Shown: one piece after another, positions 1-8,107 of the stretch
How positions within the stretch are numbered: the stretch's first letter is position 1
Layout: the number at the start of each line of letters is the position of its first letter
Assembly (NCBI GenBank): GCA_934503195.1
Contig: CAKSVM010000034.1
Span: 1 to 31,501 of the forward strand
DNA from: an uncultured Eubacteriales bacterium
GTDB taxonomy: Bacteria > Bacillota > Clostridia > Oscillospirales > CAG-272
Length of the DNA: 31,501 nt
Direction of reading: 5' to 3'
Made by a program: the position numbers and the translations under genes
The notes under the pieces: model-generated
Seen by the model: the letters and a program-made list of their open reading frames with translations, nothing else
Database searches by the model: none
Told to the model about the DNA's origin: nothing

Positions 1-1363
1 ATCCGGCCGCGCCGTCAAGGAAGATCAGGTTCGCGAGACGGAGATTTCCGACGGCGGTCAGCGTGTAGTGCATCTTTATCTCGTCGGAGATTTCGCCCAG
101 AACGAAGGTGCGCGTGATGTCGGTCGTGCCCTCGAGATAATGTCCGCCCGAGTCGACAAGGAGCATCGGGACGCCGTTCTTTCCGGTCTTGTCGATCTTC
201 GCCGCGGTTTCGGGATCAGCCGAGTAGTGCATCATCGCGGCGTTCGCGCCGAAAGCGGCAATCGTCCCAAAGGACTTTCCGGTGATCGTCACGCCGAGCT
301 TGTCGGCGCATTCCTCGCGGAGGCTCCAGAGAAGATCGTCGGCGGTGACCTCGTCAAATTCGCGGTCGCCGTACTTAAGCTCAATCATCAGCTTCGTGAC
401 GGCGAGTCCGTCGGCGATGTGGCATTTTCTGGTGTTTTCAAGCTCGGTTTCGTTCTTGACAGCCTTCATTAGGAGCGTCGGATTCTGCTTATCGACGATC
501 TCGGCGGCCGAAAGTCCCGAGATGATCGCGCTGTTGACGGCCGATTTGTCGACCATCACGCGTCCGGTGAGCTTCGGAAGATAATCGTAGAACTCGCCGT
601 AGGGGCGCAGCTCGACCTTTTCGGCGGCGAGCGTCGGAGCGACCTCGGACGCGGCCTTTTCGTCCGTAAAGAGATAATCGTGTTCTGGCGTTACGATCGA
701 GTAGGCGAGGAAGACCGGCGTGTCCTCGACGTCATTTCCGCGAAGATTGTAGAACCACGCGATATCGCAGAGCGACGACATGACGAGCGAACCGCATTTT
801 TCTTCGTCAAGCTTCTTTCTGACGTCGGCGAGCTTGTCGGCGTGGGATTTTCCGACGTATTTGAGTCCGAGCGGCCAGATTTCTGACGACGGGAGCGCGG
901 GACGGTCAGGCCAGATTTCGGCGGGATAGTCCTTGTCGGTCTTGAGCTTCACGCCCTCGGGGAGCTTTTCCTTCAGCTTATCGACGAACTTCGCGCTGAC
1001 GCACTTTCCGTCGAAGGCGAGCGTTTCGCCCGATTTCACGAGCTTTCCGAGATATTCGTCGACCGACGGCACACCCTCGGATCCCCAGCGCATGAGGTCG
1101 ATTCCGCTTCCGGCGATCTGACGCTCGGCCTGAATGTAATAGCGGCCGTCGGCGAAGAGCTTTGCCGAGTCCATCGAGATCACGAGCGTTCCGGCCGAAC
1201 CTGTGAAGCCCGAAATGTACGCGCGCGACTTGAAGAAGTCGCCGACGTATTCAGACTGGTGATAGTCGTCCGAGACGACGAGCAGATGGTCGACCACGTC
1301 GGCCTCCATGAGCTTTCTGAGAGCCGCGAGCTTTTCGGCCGCGGTGAGTTCCTTGTTTTCCAT
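1..1363 (-). CDS. Xaa-Pro aminopeptidase P (M24B), 3' end beyond window
   Basis: This cytosolic metallopeptidase removes an N-terminal residue that is followed by proline. The window holds 454 codons, read from the ATG at 1363 toward position 1, and the C-terminus lies outside. An AGAGGA ribosome site ends about 7 bases before the ATG. The layout matches the long three-domain aminopeptidase P: two creatinase-like N-terminal domains (about residues 1-300; the first contains the segment SGFTGSAG), then the pita-bread catalytic domain. Two metal-binding aspartates are visible, in LLVDSGG (near residue 403) and TTDITR (near 414). The remaining His and Glu ligands should lie in the missing part. 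The segment AMMHYSADP fits the substrate-binding His loop of the family. The family assignment is firm. It is the first of several peptidases in the window. Confidence 0.93.
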   Translation of the reverse strand, partial: MENKELTAAEKLAALRKLMEADVVDHLLVVSDDYHQSEYVGDFFKSRAYISGFTGSAGTLVISMDSAKLFADGRYYIQAERQIAGSGIDLMRWGSEGVPSVDEYLGKLVKSGETLAFDGKCVSAKFVDKLKEKLPEGVKLKTDKDYPAEIWPDRPALPSSEIWPLGLKYVGKSHADKLADVRKKLDEEKCGSLVMSSLCDIAWFYNLRGNDVEDTPVFLAYSIVTPEHDYLFTDEKAASEVAPTLAAEKVELRPYGEFYDYLPKLTGRVMVDKSAVNSAIISGLSAAEIVDKQNPTLLMKAVKNETELENTRKCHIADGLAVTKLMIELKYGDREFDEVTADDLLWSLREECADKLGVTITGKSFGTIAAFGANAAMMHYSADPETAAKIDKTGKNGVPMLLVDSGGHYLEGTTDITRTFVLGEISDEIKMHYTLTAVGNLRLANLIFLDGAAG

Positions 1364-1405
1364 TTGAATTCCTCTTTTCTTATGCGAAACGGAGATTTTG
1401 CCCCG

Positions 1406-2113
1406 TTAATTTTCCTTGTTCTTGTTGATATACGCCGGATTCTTGGCGAGGGAGAAGGTCAGATCGGACGCCTCGGAGAAGGTTTTCTCGTCAATCCAGC
1501 GGTCGGTCTCGTAGACCGTGAAGACGGCGTAAAGCTTGGATTCGTCATTCACATCCTCGCCGTAGTAGACGTGGAGATAGAGATTTTCCGTGGTTGAGAA
1601 ATCAACCCCGTCGAAGATCACGCGGCGGAATTCCGATAGCGGCTTTTCCTTCGCGGCGAAGCGGTAGGACGTGTATTCGTTGCCGTCGTCGTCGGTCAGG
1701 ATGTAGATAAACGTCTCGCCCGTCGGACGCTCGGTGAGGTTATATTTTTCCATGAGCGCGTTTATCGTGCTGCGGCTGTTGTAGCGCACGGTGAGCTGGA
1801 TTTCGCCGAGGTCGCGCGCGAAGGAGACGTCCGAGATGTGATAATATCCGTTCTTGTCGAACTCGGTGTAAGGCTCCTGATAGCCGACAGTAAGGCTTCC
1901 ATTTTCGGAAAGCGCGACCTTCGCCTCGTCGGTCCACGCGAAGGATCTGAATTCCTTCGGGGTTTTCCAGAGCTGTAGGCGGATGAAGATGATCGCGAAG
2001 ATCGCGACGATTATGAGTATCCCGATCGTTTTCAGAATCCCTATGATGATTTTTGCCGGAAGAGAGCGTTCTTTGGGGGTGTCTGAGTCGAACGGGTCGG
2101 TGTACATATCCAT
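1406..2113 (-). CDS. Single-pass membrane protein of unknown function
   Basis: This 235-residue protein has a short charged N-terminus, one strongly hydrophobic segment at about residues 19-44, and a probably extracytoplasmic remainder rich in beta-strand-like sequence with acidic and aromatic residues. I do not recognise a family. The start at 2113 (MDMYTDP) is preferred because an AAGGAAAA site lies about 11 bases upstream. The longer frame reaching 2194 would run through the promoter at 2166-2194. The gene lies 42 bases upstream of the aminopeptidase P gene on the same strand, so the two may be cotranscribed. No catalytic motif was visible. It could be a lipid-side sensor or simply an anchored accessory domain, and the sequence does not decide this. 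Confidence 0.75.
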   Translation of the reverse strand: MDMYTDPFDSDTPKERSLPAKIIIGILKTIGILIIVAIFAIIFIRLQLWKTPKEFRSFAWTDEAKVALSENGSLTVGYQEPYTEFDKNGYYHISDVSFARDLGEIQLTVRYNSRSTINALMEKYNLTERPTGETFIYILTDDDGNEYTSYRFAAKEKPLSEFRRVIFDGVDFSTTENLYLHVYYGEDVNDESKLYAVFTVYETDRWIDEKTFSEASDLTFSLAKNPAYINKNKEN

Positions 2114-2165
2114 AATTTTTGCGTTTTCCTTTCGATTTAACAAAAACTTAAAGCATCGTACAAAA

Positions 2166-2194
2166 AGTATAGCACACTTTTCGCCGGAATTCAA
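2166..2194 (-). promoter_or_regulatory. Sigma-A-type promoter for the 2113-1406 gene
   Basis: On the minus strand, TTGAAT (2189-2194) and TATACT (2166-2171) are separated by exactly 17 bases, with TGTGC just before the -10. It would start transcription about 45 bases upstream of the ATG at 2113. A plus-strand TATAAT at 2196-2201 abuts its -35 and may serve the aminotransferase, but that one lacks a recognisable -35. Confidence 0.75.
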
Positions 2195-2286
2195 GTATAA
2201 TAAATAAGAAAGTTTGAAATAAACTATTAAATCTCCCGCCGCGTATTCTTTTGACGTCAGGCGGAAACAATATGGAAGGCGAAAAA

Positions 2287-3474
2287 ATGGAATACAGAAT
2301 CTCCGATAAAATGAAAAATCTCAAGCCTTCGGCGATCCGCGAGATCTTCAAAGCTCTTCAGGATCCGTCGATCATCTCCTTTGCTGGCGGAAATCCCGCG
2401 CCCGAGTCCTTCCCGGTCGCCGAGCTTTCGAGAATCTCGGCCGAAATCTTCAGGGACTCCCCGGTCGCCGCGCTCCAGTACAGCGTGACAGAGGGTTATC
2501 CCGCGCTCCGCGAGGACGTGAAGGCGAGAATAAAATCGCGTTTTTCGATCGGTAAGGACTTCGATATGACAATCATCACCTCGGGCGGCCAACAGGGAAT
2601 CGAGCTTCTCACAAAGGTCATGTGCGACGAGGGCGACGTCGTGATCGTCGAGGAGCCGAGCTTCATCGGCGCGCTCAACGCGTTCCGCTCAAACGGCGCG
2701 AAGCTCGTCGGAATCCCGATGGAGGACGACGGAATCAACATGGAGGCTCTCGAGGACGCGCTGAAGAAGAATCCGAACGCCAAGATCCTCTACCTCATCC
2801 CGACCTTCCAGAACCCGTCGGGAACCTGTATGTCGCTCGAAAAGCGCAAAACCGCCTACGCGCTCGCCAAGAAGTACGGCGTCATCATCCTCGAGGACAA
2901 CCCCTACGGCGAACTCCGCTTTGCCGGCGAGGACATCCCGACGATCAAGTCGATGGACGAGGACGGAATCGTCGTCTACTCCGGCTCCTACTCGAAGGTG
3001 CTTTCGGCCGGAATGCGCATCGGCTTCATCTGCGGACCCGAGCCGGTCGTCCAGAAGATGGTCGTCGCGAAGCAGGTCGAGGACGTCCACACCAACATCT
3101 TCTTCCAGATCCTCTGCCACCGCTACATAGCCGAGTGCGACATGGACGCGCATATCGCCGAAATTCAGAAGCTCTACAGACACAAATGCGGCCTGATGCT
3201 CTCTGAGCTTGACAAAAATATGCCGTCCTGCGTGAAATACACGCGTCCCGAGGGCGGACTCTTCATCTGGTGTACCCTCCCCGACAACATTCCTCAGCCC
3301 GAGTTCATCGCGCTGGCCAAGGAAAAGAAGGTCGCCGTCGTCCCCGGACAGGCCTTCGCCAGCGATCAGGACGCGAAGAGCCAGTGCTTCCGCCTCAACT
3401 ATTCCACCCCGTCTGACGAGCAGATTGTCCGCGGTGTCGGCTATCTCTGCGACGCGGTAAAGAGTTTTCTTTGA
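2287..3474 (+). CDS. PLP-dependent aminotransferase, class I/II (LysN / 2-aminoadipate type)
   Basis: This 395-residue fold-type I aminotransferase transfers an amino group between an amino acid and a 2-oxo acid using pyridoxal phosphate in the cytosol. The Schiff-base lysine is in SGSYSKVLSAGMRIGF (Lys237). Other family marks are ISFAGGNPAPESFP near the N-terminus, TSGGQQGIEL (cofactor phosphate region), YLIPTFQNPSG, the DNPYGELRF segment and a C-terminal FRLNYS arginine region. It most resembles the MocR-catalytic-domain-like group that includes 2-aminoadipate and aromatic or branched-chain aminotransferases. Exact substrates cannot be read from sequence. The start at 2287 (MEYRISDK) is chosen because GGAAGG lies 7 bases upstream and families of this type begin here. 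ATG codons at 2251 and 2272 are also in frame. It is followed 91 bases later by the TagO-like gene. Confidence 0.9.
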   Translation: MEYRISDKMKNLKPSAIREIFKALQDPSIISFAGGNPAPESFPVAELSRISAEIFRDSPVAALQYSVTEGYPALREDVKARIKSRFSIGKDFDMTIITSGGQQGIELLTKVMCDEGDVVIVEEPSFIGALNAFRSNGAKLVGIPMEDDGINMEALEDALKKNPNAKILYLIPTFQNPSGTCMSLEKRKTAYALAKKYGVIILEDNPYGELRFAGEDIPTIKSMDEDGIVVYSGSYSKVLSAGMRIGFICGPEPVVQKMVVAKQVEDVHTNIFFQILCHRYIAECDMDAHIAEIQKLYRHKCGLMLSELDKNMPSCVKYTRPEGGLFIWCTLPDNIPQPEFIALAKEKKVAVVPGQAFASDQDAKSQCFRLNYSTPSDEQIVRGVGYLCDAVKSFL

Positions 3475-3565
3475 AATTGCTGAAAAATTCTGAGTTCTTT
3501 CGGAAAAAAGGGAACTTTTCCGCTCCGTCTCTCGTCTAACAGGGTAAATCCCAAAAGGAACGGTA

Positions 3566-4708
3566 ATGAAAATTATGCAGATAAATGAACTTATATATAT
3601 CATCGTGGCGCTTGTCCTCGCCGGACTGATAGCCTTCACGACAACCCCGGCCGTCTCGGTACTCGCTTACCGCATCGGCGCGATTGACGTCCCGCGTGAC
3701 AATCGTCGTATGCACAAAAAACCGACGCCGCGCATCGGCGGACTCGCGATTTTCGCGGGATTCGTCATCTCGTCGCTCGTATTCTGCGATCTTCGCCCTG
3801 AGCTTGTCGCGATCTATCTCGGCGGACTCGTGATCGTCGCGGTCGGCGTCATTGACGACATTTTCCGCATCAACGCGTGGATAAAGCTTGTGGCGCAGAT
3901 CGGCGTCGCGCTGATCGCGGTCTCGCAGGGAGTCGTCGTCGAGTTCGTGAACTTCTTCGGAACCTACATCAGCTTCGGCGCGTTCTCGGTGCCGATCACG
4001 GTACTCTGGATCGTAGGCCTTACGAACGCGATCAACCTCATCGACGGCCTTGACGGCCTTGCCTGCGGAGTTTCGGCGATCTGCTCAACCTCGCTTCTCT
4101 TCGTCATGATCATGAAGGGCGAATTCTATGTCGCGATACTGACCGCGATCGTCGTCGGCTCCTGCATCGGCTTCCTGCCCTTCAACTCGAACCCGGCAAG
4201 GATTTTCATGGGCGACACGGGTGCGCTTTTCCTCGGCTACACGATGGCCGTGATCTCGGTCAGCGGAGTCTTCAAGCTCCACACGGTCATTTCGTTCATG
4301 ATTCCGCTCTCGATTTTCGGACTTCCGATCTTCGACACGGCGTTTGCCTTCCTCCGCCGGATTCTGCACGGAAAATCGCCCTTCACGGCTGACCGCGGGC
4401 ATCTGCATCACCGTCTCATCGACATGGGCTTCAACCAGAAGCAGTCGGTGCGGATTCTCTACGCGATCTGCGGAATTCTCGGCGCGTCCGCGCTGCTTGT
4501 CACCGAGGAGCATTTCTACCGCGCGGCCGTCGTGATCGTCGCCGGATTCGCGATCTTCCTCATCAATTTCCTCATCGTCAGACGCTCGGACGAACGCTGC
4601 AAGATGGGACTTGAATTTGACAAAAAGGACGACGAAATCGCGGACAAGCCGATCGAAATTGTGAAGACCGCCGAAAAATCGCCCGAAATCCGCAATGAGA
4701 ACTCCTGA
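3566..4708 (+). CDS. tagO: Undecaprenyl-phosphate GlcNAc-1-phosphate transferase (TagO/WecA family)
   Basis: This polytopic membrane enzyme moves a sugar-1-phosphate, typically GlcNAc-1-P, from UDP-sugar to undecaprenyl phosphate, the first step of teichoic acid or surface polysaccharide synthesis. The 380 residues hold about ten hydrophobic segments and the full set of family motifs: VIDDIF (Asp97, Asp98), NAINLIDGLDGL (Asp160, Asp163), IFMGDTGA (Asp217) and the cytosolic HLHHRL loop (278-283 region). The HLHH loop separates it from MraY. The C-terminal tail of about 50 residues is charged and family-atypical. An AAAGGAAC site precedes the ATG. A 7-bp hairpin at 3501-3522 lies in the gap before it but has no T-run, so it may be cotranscribed with the aminotransferase. 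It overlaps the next gene by 14 bases. The acceptor sugar is inferred from family only. Confidence 0.92.
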   Translation: MKIMQINELIYIIVALVLAGLIAFTTTPAVSVLAYRIGAIDVPRDNRRMHKKPTPRIGGLAIFAGFVISSLVFCDLRPELVAIYLGGLVIVAVGVIDDIFRINAWIKLVAQIGVALIAVSQGVVVEFVNFFGTYISFGAFSVPITVLWIVGLTNAINLIDGLDGLACGVSAICSTSLLFVMIMKGEFYVAILTAIVVGSCIGFLPFNSNPARIFMGDTGALFLGYTMAVISVSGVFKLHTVISFMIPLSIFGLPIFDTAFAFLRRILHGKSPFTADRGHLHHRLIDMGFNQKQSVRILYAICGILGASALLVTEEHFYRAAVVIVAGFAIFLINFLIVRRSDERCKMGLEFDKKDDEIADKPIEIVKTAEKSPEIRNENS

Positions 4709-5630
4709 GGATCGGAGCCGCGTCGTCGGCACGGTGCTGATACTGTGCGTGCTTTTCGTGGTTTTCGCGGGCGTGCTTTTCTGGATGTATTCGGTGCGGT
4801 TGCTCGAAATTCCGCGTCCGCTCGCCGGGCTTCTCGGCATCGGAACCGGCGACGGCGATCCCGAAAACGGGCTTGACACCTCGCTTTCCGGCGTTGTCCG
4901 GAACGGCCGCCCGGACGATGTCGAGGGCGTCGGATTTGAGTTCAACTACGAAAATCTCCGCGGCGCGCTCCTCTCCGAGCCGGAGCCGCGGGGCTTCCGT
5001 CAGACCGTCCGGATAAGCTACGGCGGCGATGATTCGAAGGTCGTGATCTGCCGCTATGGCGACAAATACCGCGTCGAAAAATACAGGAATTACGATGGGA
5101 ACATGACCGAACTGGCGATATTCGACGAATTTTCGGTCTATCATCTCGACGTTAAGAGCGGAGAATCGCGCAGTGTGCCGCGGAATGATTCGGTCACTCC
5201 GGAAAGCGAGGCCGGGCTCCCGTCGGTCTCTGTGCTGACTTCGATAATCCGCGAATTCGACACCGACGAAACTATCGGAACGGCACCCGAAACCTCCTCC
5301 GATCAGCCGCTTGAGGGCCTCACGGAGAGCGAGGCGGCGTCGGATTGGAAGTCTGATGAACCCGCGGCGGCGGCCGACTTCGGCGACATTCTTTCGCGAT
5401 ACGCGGATGTCGGAATCGAGATGATCCGTTCCGACGCCGGAAACGTCTATTTCGTCGCGTATTCGGACACGATTCTCGGCACGCGTGAGGAATATTACGT
5501 CTCACTTGTTCACAACCTCATAATAAGTCAGACGGTGAAGTATGGCGGAAATTTGCTATACTCATGCGAAACGGTTGATTTTTCAACCGATATTTCGGAT
5601 TTTGGCGAAGAAGAGCTGTACGAACCCTGA
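4695..5630 (+). CDS. Membrane-anchored extracytoplasmic protein, unknown
   Basis: This 311-residue protein has an arginine-containing N-terminus, one transmembrane helix (about residues 9-32), and a large outer part that is acidic and rich in Ser, Glu and Asp. A low-complexity linker occupies roughly residues 155-225. The flanking parts contain alternating strands such as VVICRYGDKYRVEKY and EYYVSLVHNLIISQ, resembling small beta-rich sensor or lipoprotein-like domains. I do not recognise a family. The start overlaps the last 14 bases of the TagO-like gene and no strong ribosome site is visible, which suggests translational coupling. That coupling hints at a role connected to envelope polymer synthesis, but this is inference only. 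The gene ends at a shared terminator hairpin at 5637-5668. Confidence 0.78.
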   Translation: MRTPEDRSRVVGTVLILCVLFVVFAGVLFWMYSVRLLEIPRPLAGLLGIGTGDGDPENGLDTSLSGVVRNGRPDDVEGVGFEFNYENLRGALLSEPEPRGFRQTVRISYGGDDSKVVICRYGDKYRVEKYRNYDGNMTELAIFDEFSVYHLDVKSGESRSVPRNDSVTPESEAGLPSVSVLTSIIREFDTDETIGTAPETSSDQPLEGLTESEAASDWKSDEPAAAADFGDILSRYADVGIEMIRSDAGNVYFVAYSDTILGTREEYYVSLVHNLIISQTVKYGGNLLYSCETVDFSTDISDFGEEELYEP

Positions 5631-5631
5631 T

Positions 5632-5668
5632 AAAAATCGGCGGATGAAACAAAAATCTCATCCGCCGA
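5632..5668. terminator. Shared terminator between convergent operons
   Basis: An 11-bp perfect stem (5637-5647 with 5658-5668) and a 10-base loop lie between two convergent genes. On the minus strand the stem is followed directly by five T residues (5632-5636), so it is a strong terminator for the 6791-5675 operon. On the plus strand the U-tract is weak. Confidence 0.85.
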
Positions 5669-5674
5669 CACGGT

Positions 5675-6121
5675 TTATTTTCCGAATCCCATAAAAAACA
5701 GCAGTCCGAGGATCAGAAGCAGATCGTCGGAATTTTCGCAGTCATCGCCGCGGCCGTTCGCGAGCAGGAAAATCAGCCCGAGGAGCAGAATGTCGTCGAG
5801 TTCGATTCCGCCGAGCTTTCCGAAAAGTCCGCCGAGCAGGCCTTTGCTTTCGGGCGGTTTCGGAGGTTTCGGCGGCTCGCAGGGCGGTCCGGGCGGCCTT
5901 TCGCACTGGTCGGGCGGACACGGCGCGGGCGGGCATTGATCGAATTGGCACTGATCTGGCGGACGCTGATCTGGCGGACAATTTTCATCCCGCGGCGGCG
6001 GAAACTGGCAGTTTGTCGGACAATTCTGCCCTTGAAACTGCCCATCCGGCGGTTGATTCTGGCTATTCGGCTGCCCGATGAAGGTTCCGGAATAGTTTTC
6101 GGGCGGAAGGCGTGTGTACAT
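5675..6121 (-). CDS. Pro/Cys-rich small protein with pentapeptide repeats and hydrophobic tail
   Basis: This 148-residue protein has three parts. The N-terminus (1-35) is rich in Gln, Asn and Pro. A middle part (about 33-90) is built from Pro and Cys with a recurring five-residue unit, CPPDQ, RPPDQ, CQFDQ, CPPAP, CPPDQ. The C-terminal third has two similar acidic-hydrophobic blocks, LDDILLLGLIFLL and SDDLLLILGLLFFM. A strong AGGAGG site lies 7 bases before the ATG and overlaps the stop of the preceding gene. Composition resembles coat or surface structural proteins of spore formers, where Cys and Pro repeats cross-link. That is an analogy, not a family match. It is the last gene of a three-gene minus-strand operon. 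The name of its family is unknown to me. Confidence 0.78.
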   Translation of the reverse strand: MYTRLPPENYSGTFIGQPNSQNQPPDGQFQGQNCPTNCQFPPPRDENCPPDQRPPDQCQFDQCPPAPCPPDQCERPPGPPCEPPKPPKPPESKGLLGGLFGKLGGIELDDILLLGLIFLLANGRGDDCENSDDLLLILGLLFFMGFGK

Positions 6122-6130
6122 TTTTGCCTC

Positions 6131-6538
6131 CTAACGATGTCTTGCGAGCTTTGAAATCTGAAGAACGCGGATCATCATATCGACTTTGTCCGATCTGGAC
6201 TCGCGAAGGAAGGGCTTGAGAGCCGTCAATAGCTCGCAGCGATCGTCCTTCGGGAGCTTCATCTGCGGCTGATTTGTCGGTTTTGGAAGCGAGACGGGAA
6301 GTGGATTTTCGGAATTTTCCGGAAATCCGGACTGATTTCCGGGTGGGTTTCCGCCTGAAAACGCGCTTGGCGTCGCTTGAAAATCCGGCGTCGGATTCTG
6401 CGGCTGAAAACCTGGAAACCCGCCTGCCGCCTGACTATTCTGGTCGCCCATCAGCCCCTTTGCGAGGGTCATCACCTGCGACAGCGCGACCGGATCGGAC
6501 AGGATCGCGTTCAGACGCGCGTTTATGTCGTCAGCCAT
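6131..6538 (-). CDS. Small protein with Gln/Pro/Gly linker, unknown
   Basis: This 135-residue protein has a short helical N-terminus (INARLNAILSDPVALSQVM), a low-complexity middle (about residues 35-90) rich in Gln, Asn, Pro, Gly and Phe, and a basic helical C-terminus containing CELLTALKPFLRESRSDKVD and ending in ISKLARHR. Two helical ends joined by a flexible linker suggest a structural or scaffolding protein. I do not recognise a named family. Its ATG overlaps the stop of the upstream gene by 8 bases. Its own stop lies 9 bases before the next ATG, and the TAG forms part of that gene's ribosome site. The three genes are therefore very likely translated as one operon. Confidence 0.78.
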   Translation of the reverse strand: MADDINARLNAILSDPVALSQVMTLAKGLMGDQNSQAAGGFPGFQPQNPTPDFQATPSAFSGGNPPGNQSGFPENSENPLPVSLPKPTNQPQMKLPKDDRCELLTALKPFLRESRSDKVDMMIRVLQISKLARHR

Positions 6539-6791
6539 TTTGTCTGCCGAGCATCGTCATGATCGCGTTCACGCGGTCGGGTCCGAGCATCGCGACCGCC
6601 TTCTGAATGTCGGCGTCGGTCGCGTTTCCAAGGCTCGCGCGGACCGAGCGCAGATCCGAAATCGCCGCGTTCGCGCTTCGCGGGTCGACCCCGGCGGCAT
6701 TCGCGAGGAGTCCGATCGTCCGCGCGAGCGTCTGGTCGTCAAGGCTCAGGAGCTGGTCGAGAAGGGTTCTGTCAATTTGCGTAAAAATCAT
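6531..6791 (-). CDS. Small helical protein, first gene of three-gene operon
   Basis: This 86-residue, mostly helical protein contains repeated Ala, Leu and Asp and short segments such as DRTLLDQLLSLDDQTLA and DIQKAVAMLGPDRVNA. The final segment resembles the start of the next protein in pattern (a short helix around a DP or GP turn followed by a Met- and Leu-rich helix), so the two may be distant paralogues. The start is uncertain. The ATG at 6791 has AGAAAGG directly adjacent, which is unusually close, and a longer frame to 6854 lacks any ribosome site. No family recognised. The gene leads the operon with 8 bases of overlap into the next gene. The 130-base gap to the divergent phosphoesterase should hold both promoters, but I saw no clean -35/-10 pair there. 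Confidence 0.68.
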   Translation of the reverse strand: MIFTQIDRTLLDQLLSLDDQTLARTIGLLANAAGVDPRSANAAISDLRSVRASLGNATDADIQKAVAMLGPDRVNAIMTMLGRQNG

Positions 6792-6923
6792 CCTTTCTGT
6801 GAATAACGACGAAAATATCCGGAAAAATAACGAAAATTTCTGGCATCCATACAAAGTTTACTTAAAATTTCGTCGACTGACACTATTTATATTCGTCAGC
6901 GCGGCGAAAAATTCGGAGGTTTT

Positions 6924-7430
6924 ATGCGGTTTATAATTTTTTCCGATTCGCACGGGTCGGTTTCGAATATGCGCGAGGCGTTGCGGCGCAATCAGGGGAC
7001 GAAGCTTGACGGGATTTTTTTCCTCGGCGACGGTCTGAAAAGCGCGGTTTCGCTGGCTAAGGAGGTCGGGCTTCCGCTCTACGCGGTCGCGGGAAACTGC
7101 GACACGGGAGTCGATCTGGCCGATTTTGATACCTTCGAGAAGAGCTTCGAATTCGAGGGAATCAAGATTCTGATTGTGCATGGCCACAAATTTATGGTGA
7201 AATCAACCGGAAATATTGTGAATAATCACGCAAGATCGGTCGGCGCGGACCTGCTTTTGTACGGTCACACGCACAGACGAACCGATTTATATCTCCCGGC
7301 TGAGGACGGAAAAAAACCGCTCCGGATCTTCAATCCCGGCAGCATCGCACTGCCGACGGACGGCGTGAATTCGTTCGGAATCCTTGAAATTACGAACGGA
7401 AACATTTACTTATCACACGGCGAAATTTAA
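6924..7430 (+). CDS. YfcE/MJ0936-family metallophosphoesterase
   Basis: This 168-residue cytosolic calcineurin-like phosphoesterase uses two metal ions to hydrolyse phosphodiesters. The five signature blocks are all present: FSDSHG (Asp8, His10), FLGDG, AVAGNCD, LIVHGHKF and LYGHTH, followed by IFNPGSIALP, which is typical of the YfcE group. The natural substrate of this group is generally unknown. The ATG at 6924 has a GGAGG site 4-5 bases upstream. The membrane protein gene at 7447 follows after 16 bases with its own GGAGG site, so the two are probably one transcript. Confidence 0.92.
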   Translation: MRFIIFSDSHGSVSNMREALRRNQGTKLDGIFFLGDGLKSAVSLAKEVGLPLYAVAGNCDTGVDLADFDTFEKSFEFEGIKILIVHGHKFMVKSTGNIVNNHARSVGADLLLYGHTHRRTDLYLPAEDGKKPLRIFNPGSIALPTDGVNSFGILEITNGNIYLSHGEI

Positions 7431-7446
7431 CAATCGGAGGCATAAT

Positions 7447-7968
7447 ATGACATATATCCCAAAGGAAAACGGGAAAGCACGTAAAATTTCATTTATAATC
7501 ATGGTCTTCGCGGTGCTTTTATGGATGACGTCGGCCTTCGAATTCGCGTTCCGCGCGGTCGTTCAGATCGCCGCGATCGGGCTTATGGTCGTCGGGCTTC
7601 AGATTCTGATCCGCTACGGACTTTCGAAATTCCGCTACGTCCTCGAAGACGGCGACGACGGAACGACCGATCTGATGATTTTCAAGTCGCAGGGAAGCCG
7701 CGAGGCGAAGGTCTGCCACGTCGCTTTGACTAAAGTAGAAGCGATTTTTAAGCTGATTGACGAGCCTGAATTTCAGAAAAAATATGGAAAAACCGCCAAC
7801 AGATTCAATTATTGCCAGAATATGGGCAAGGAAAACCAGTGGATCCTCCTCTTCCGCGACGGCGAAAACCTCATCGAGGTGCGATTCGAGCCGAACGACG
7901 CGATGGTTTCCGAAATAAACAAGCGGATTGGCACGACAGACGTCGACGGCCGCAGCTTCGCAATGTGA
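7447..7968 (+). CDS. Two-helix membrane protein, unknown
   Basis: This 173-residue protein has two adjacent hydrophobic helices (about residues 14-31 and 36-56) and a cytosolic C-terminal part of about 115 residues with mixed strands and helices, including FRYVLED and WILLFRDGENLIEVRFEP. The architecture resembles small PH-like or DUF-type membrane proteins that carry a beta domain after a helical hairpin. I cannot assign a specific family. The start at 7447 is supported by GGAGG with 7-base spacing. The frame itself extends upstream into the phosphoesterase gene. No terminator was seen before the next promoter at 8019. Confidence 0.75.
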   Translation: MTYIPKENGKARKISFIIMVFAVLLWMTSAFEFAFRAVVQIAAIGLMVVGLQILIRYGLSKFRYVLEDGDDGTTDLMIFKSQGSREAKVCHVALTKVEAIFKLIDEPEFQKKYGKTANRFNYCQNMGKENQWILLFRDGENLIEVRFEPNDAMVSEINKRIGTTDVDGRSFAM

Positions 7969-8018
7969 GCGCGGAAGACGTGAATCACAAAAAAAGTTAG
8001 AAAATTTGTAAAAAAGGC

Positions 8019-8047
8019 TTGACATTCCGAACAAAATGTGGTAGAAT
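8019..8047 (+). promoter_or_regulatory. Consensus promoter for the oxidoreductase gene
   Basis: TTGACA (8019-8024) and TAGAAT (8042-8047) are separated by 17 bases, with TGTG directly upstream of the -10. Transcription would begin about 55 bases before the ATG at 8108. Confidence 0.88.
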
Positions 8048-8107
8048 ATTGTCAAGGGTGCCGCATGGCGGAAATTCCTGATTTTAACTTACCGCGAGGT
8101 GTTTGAA

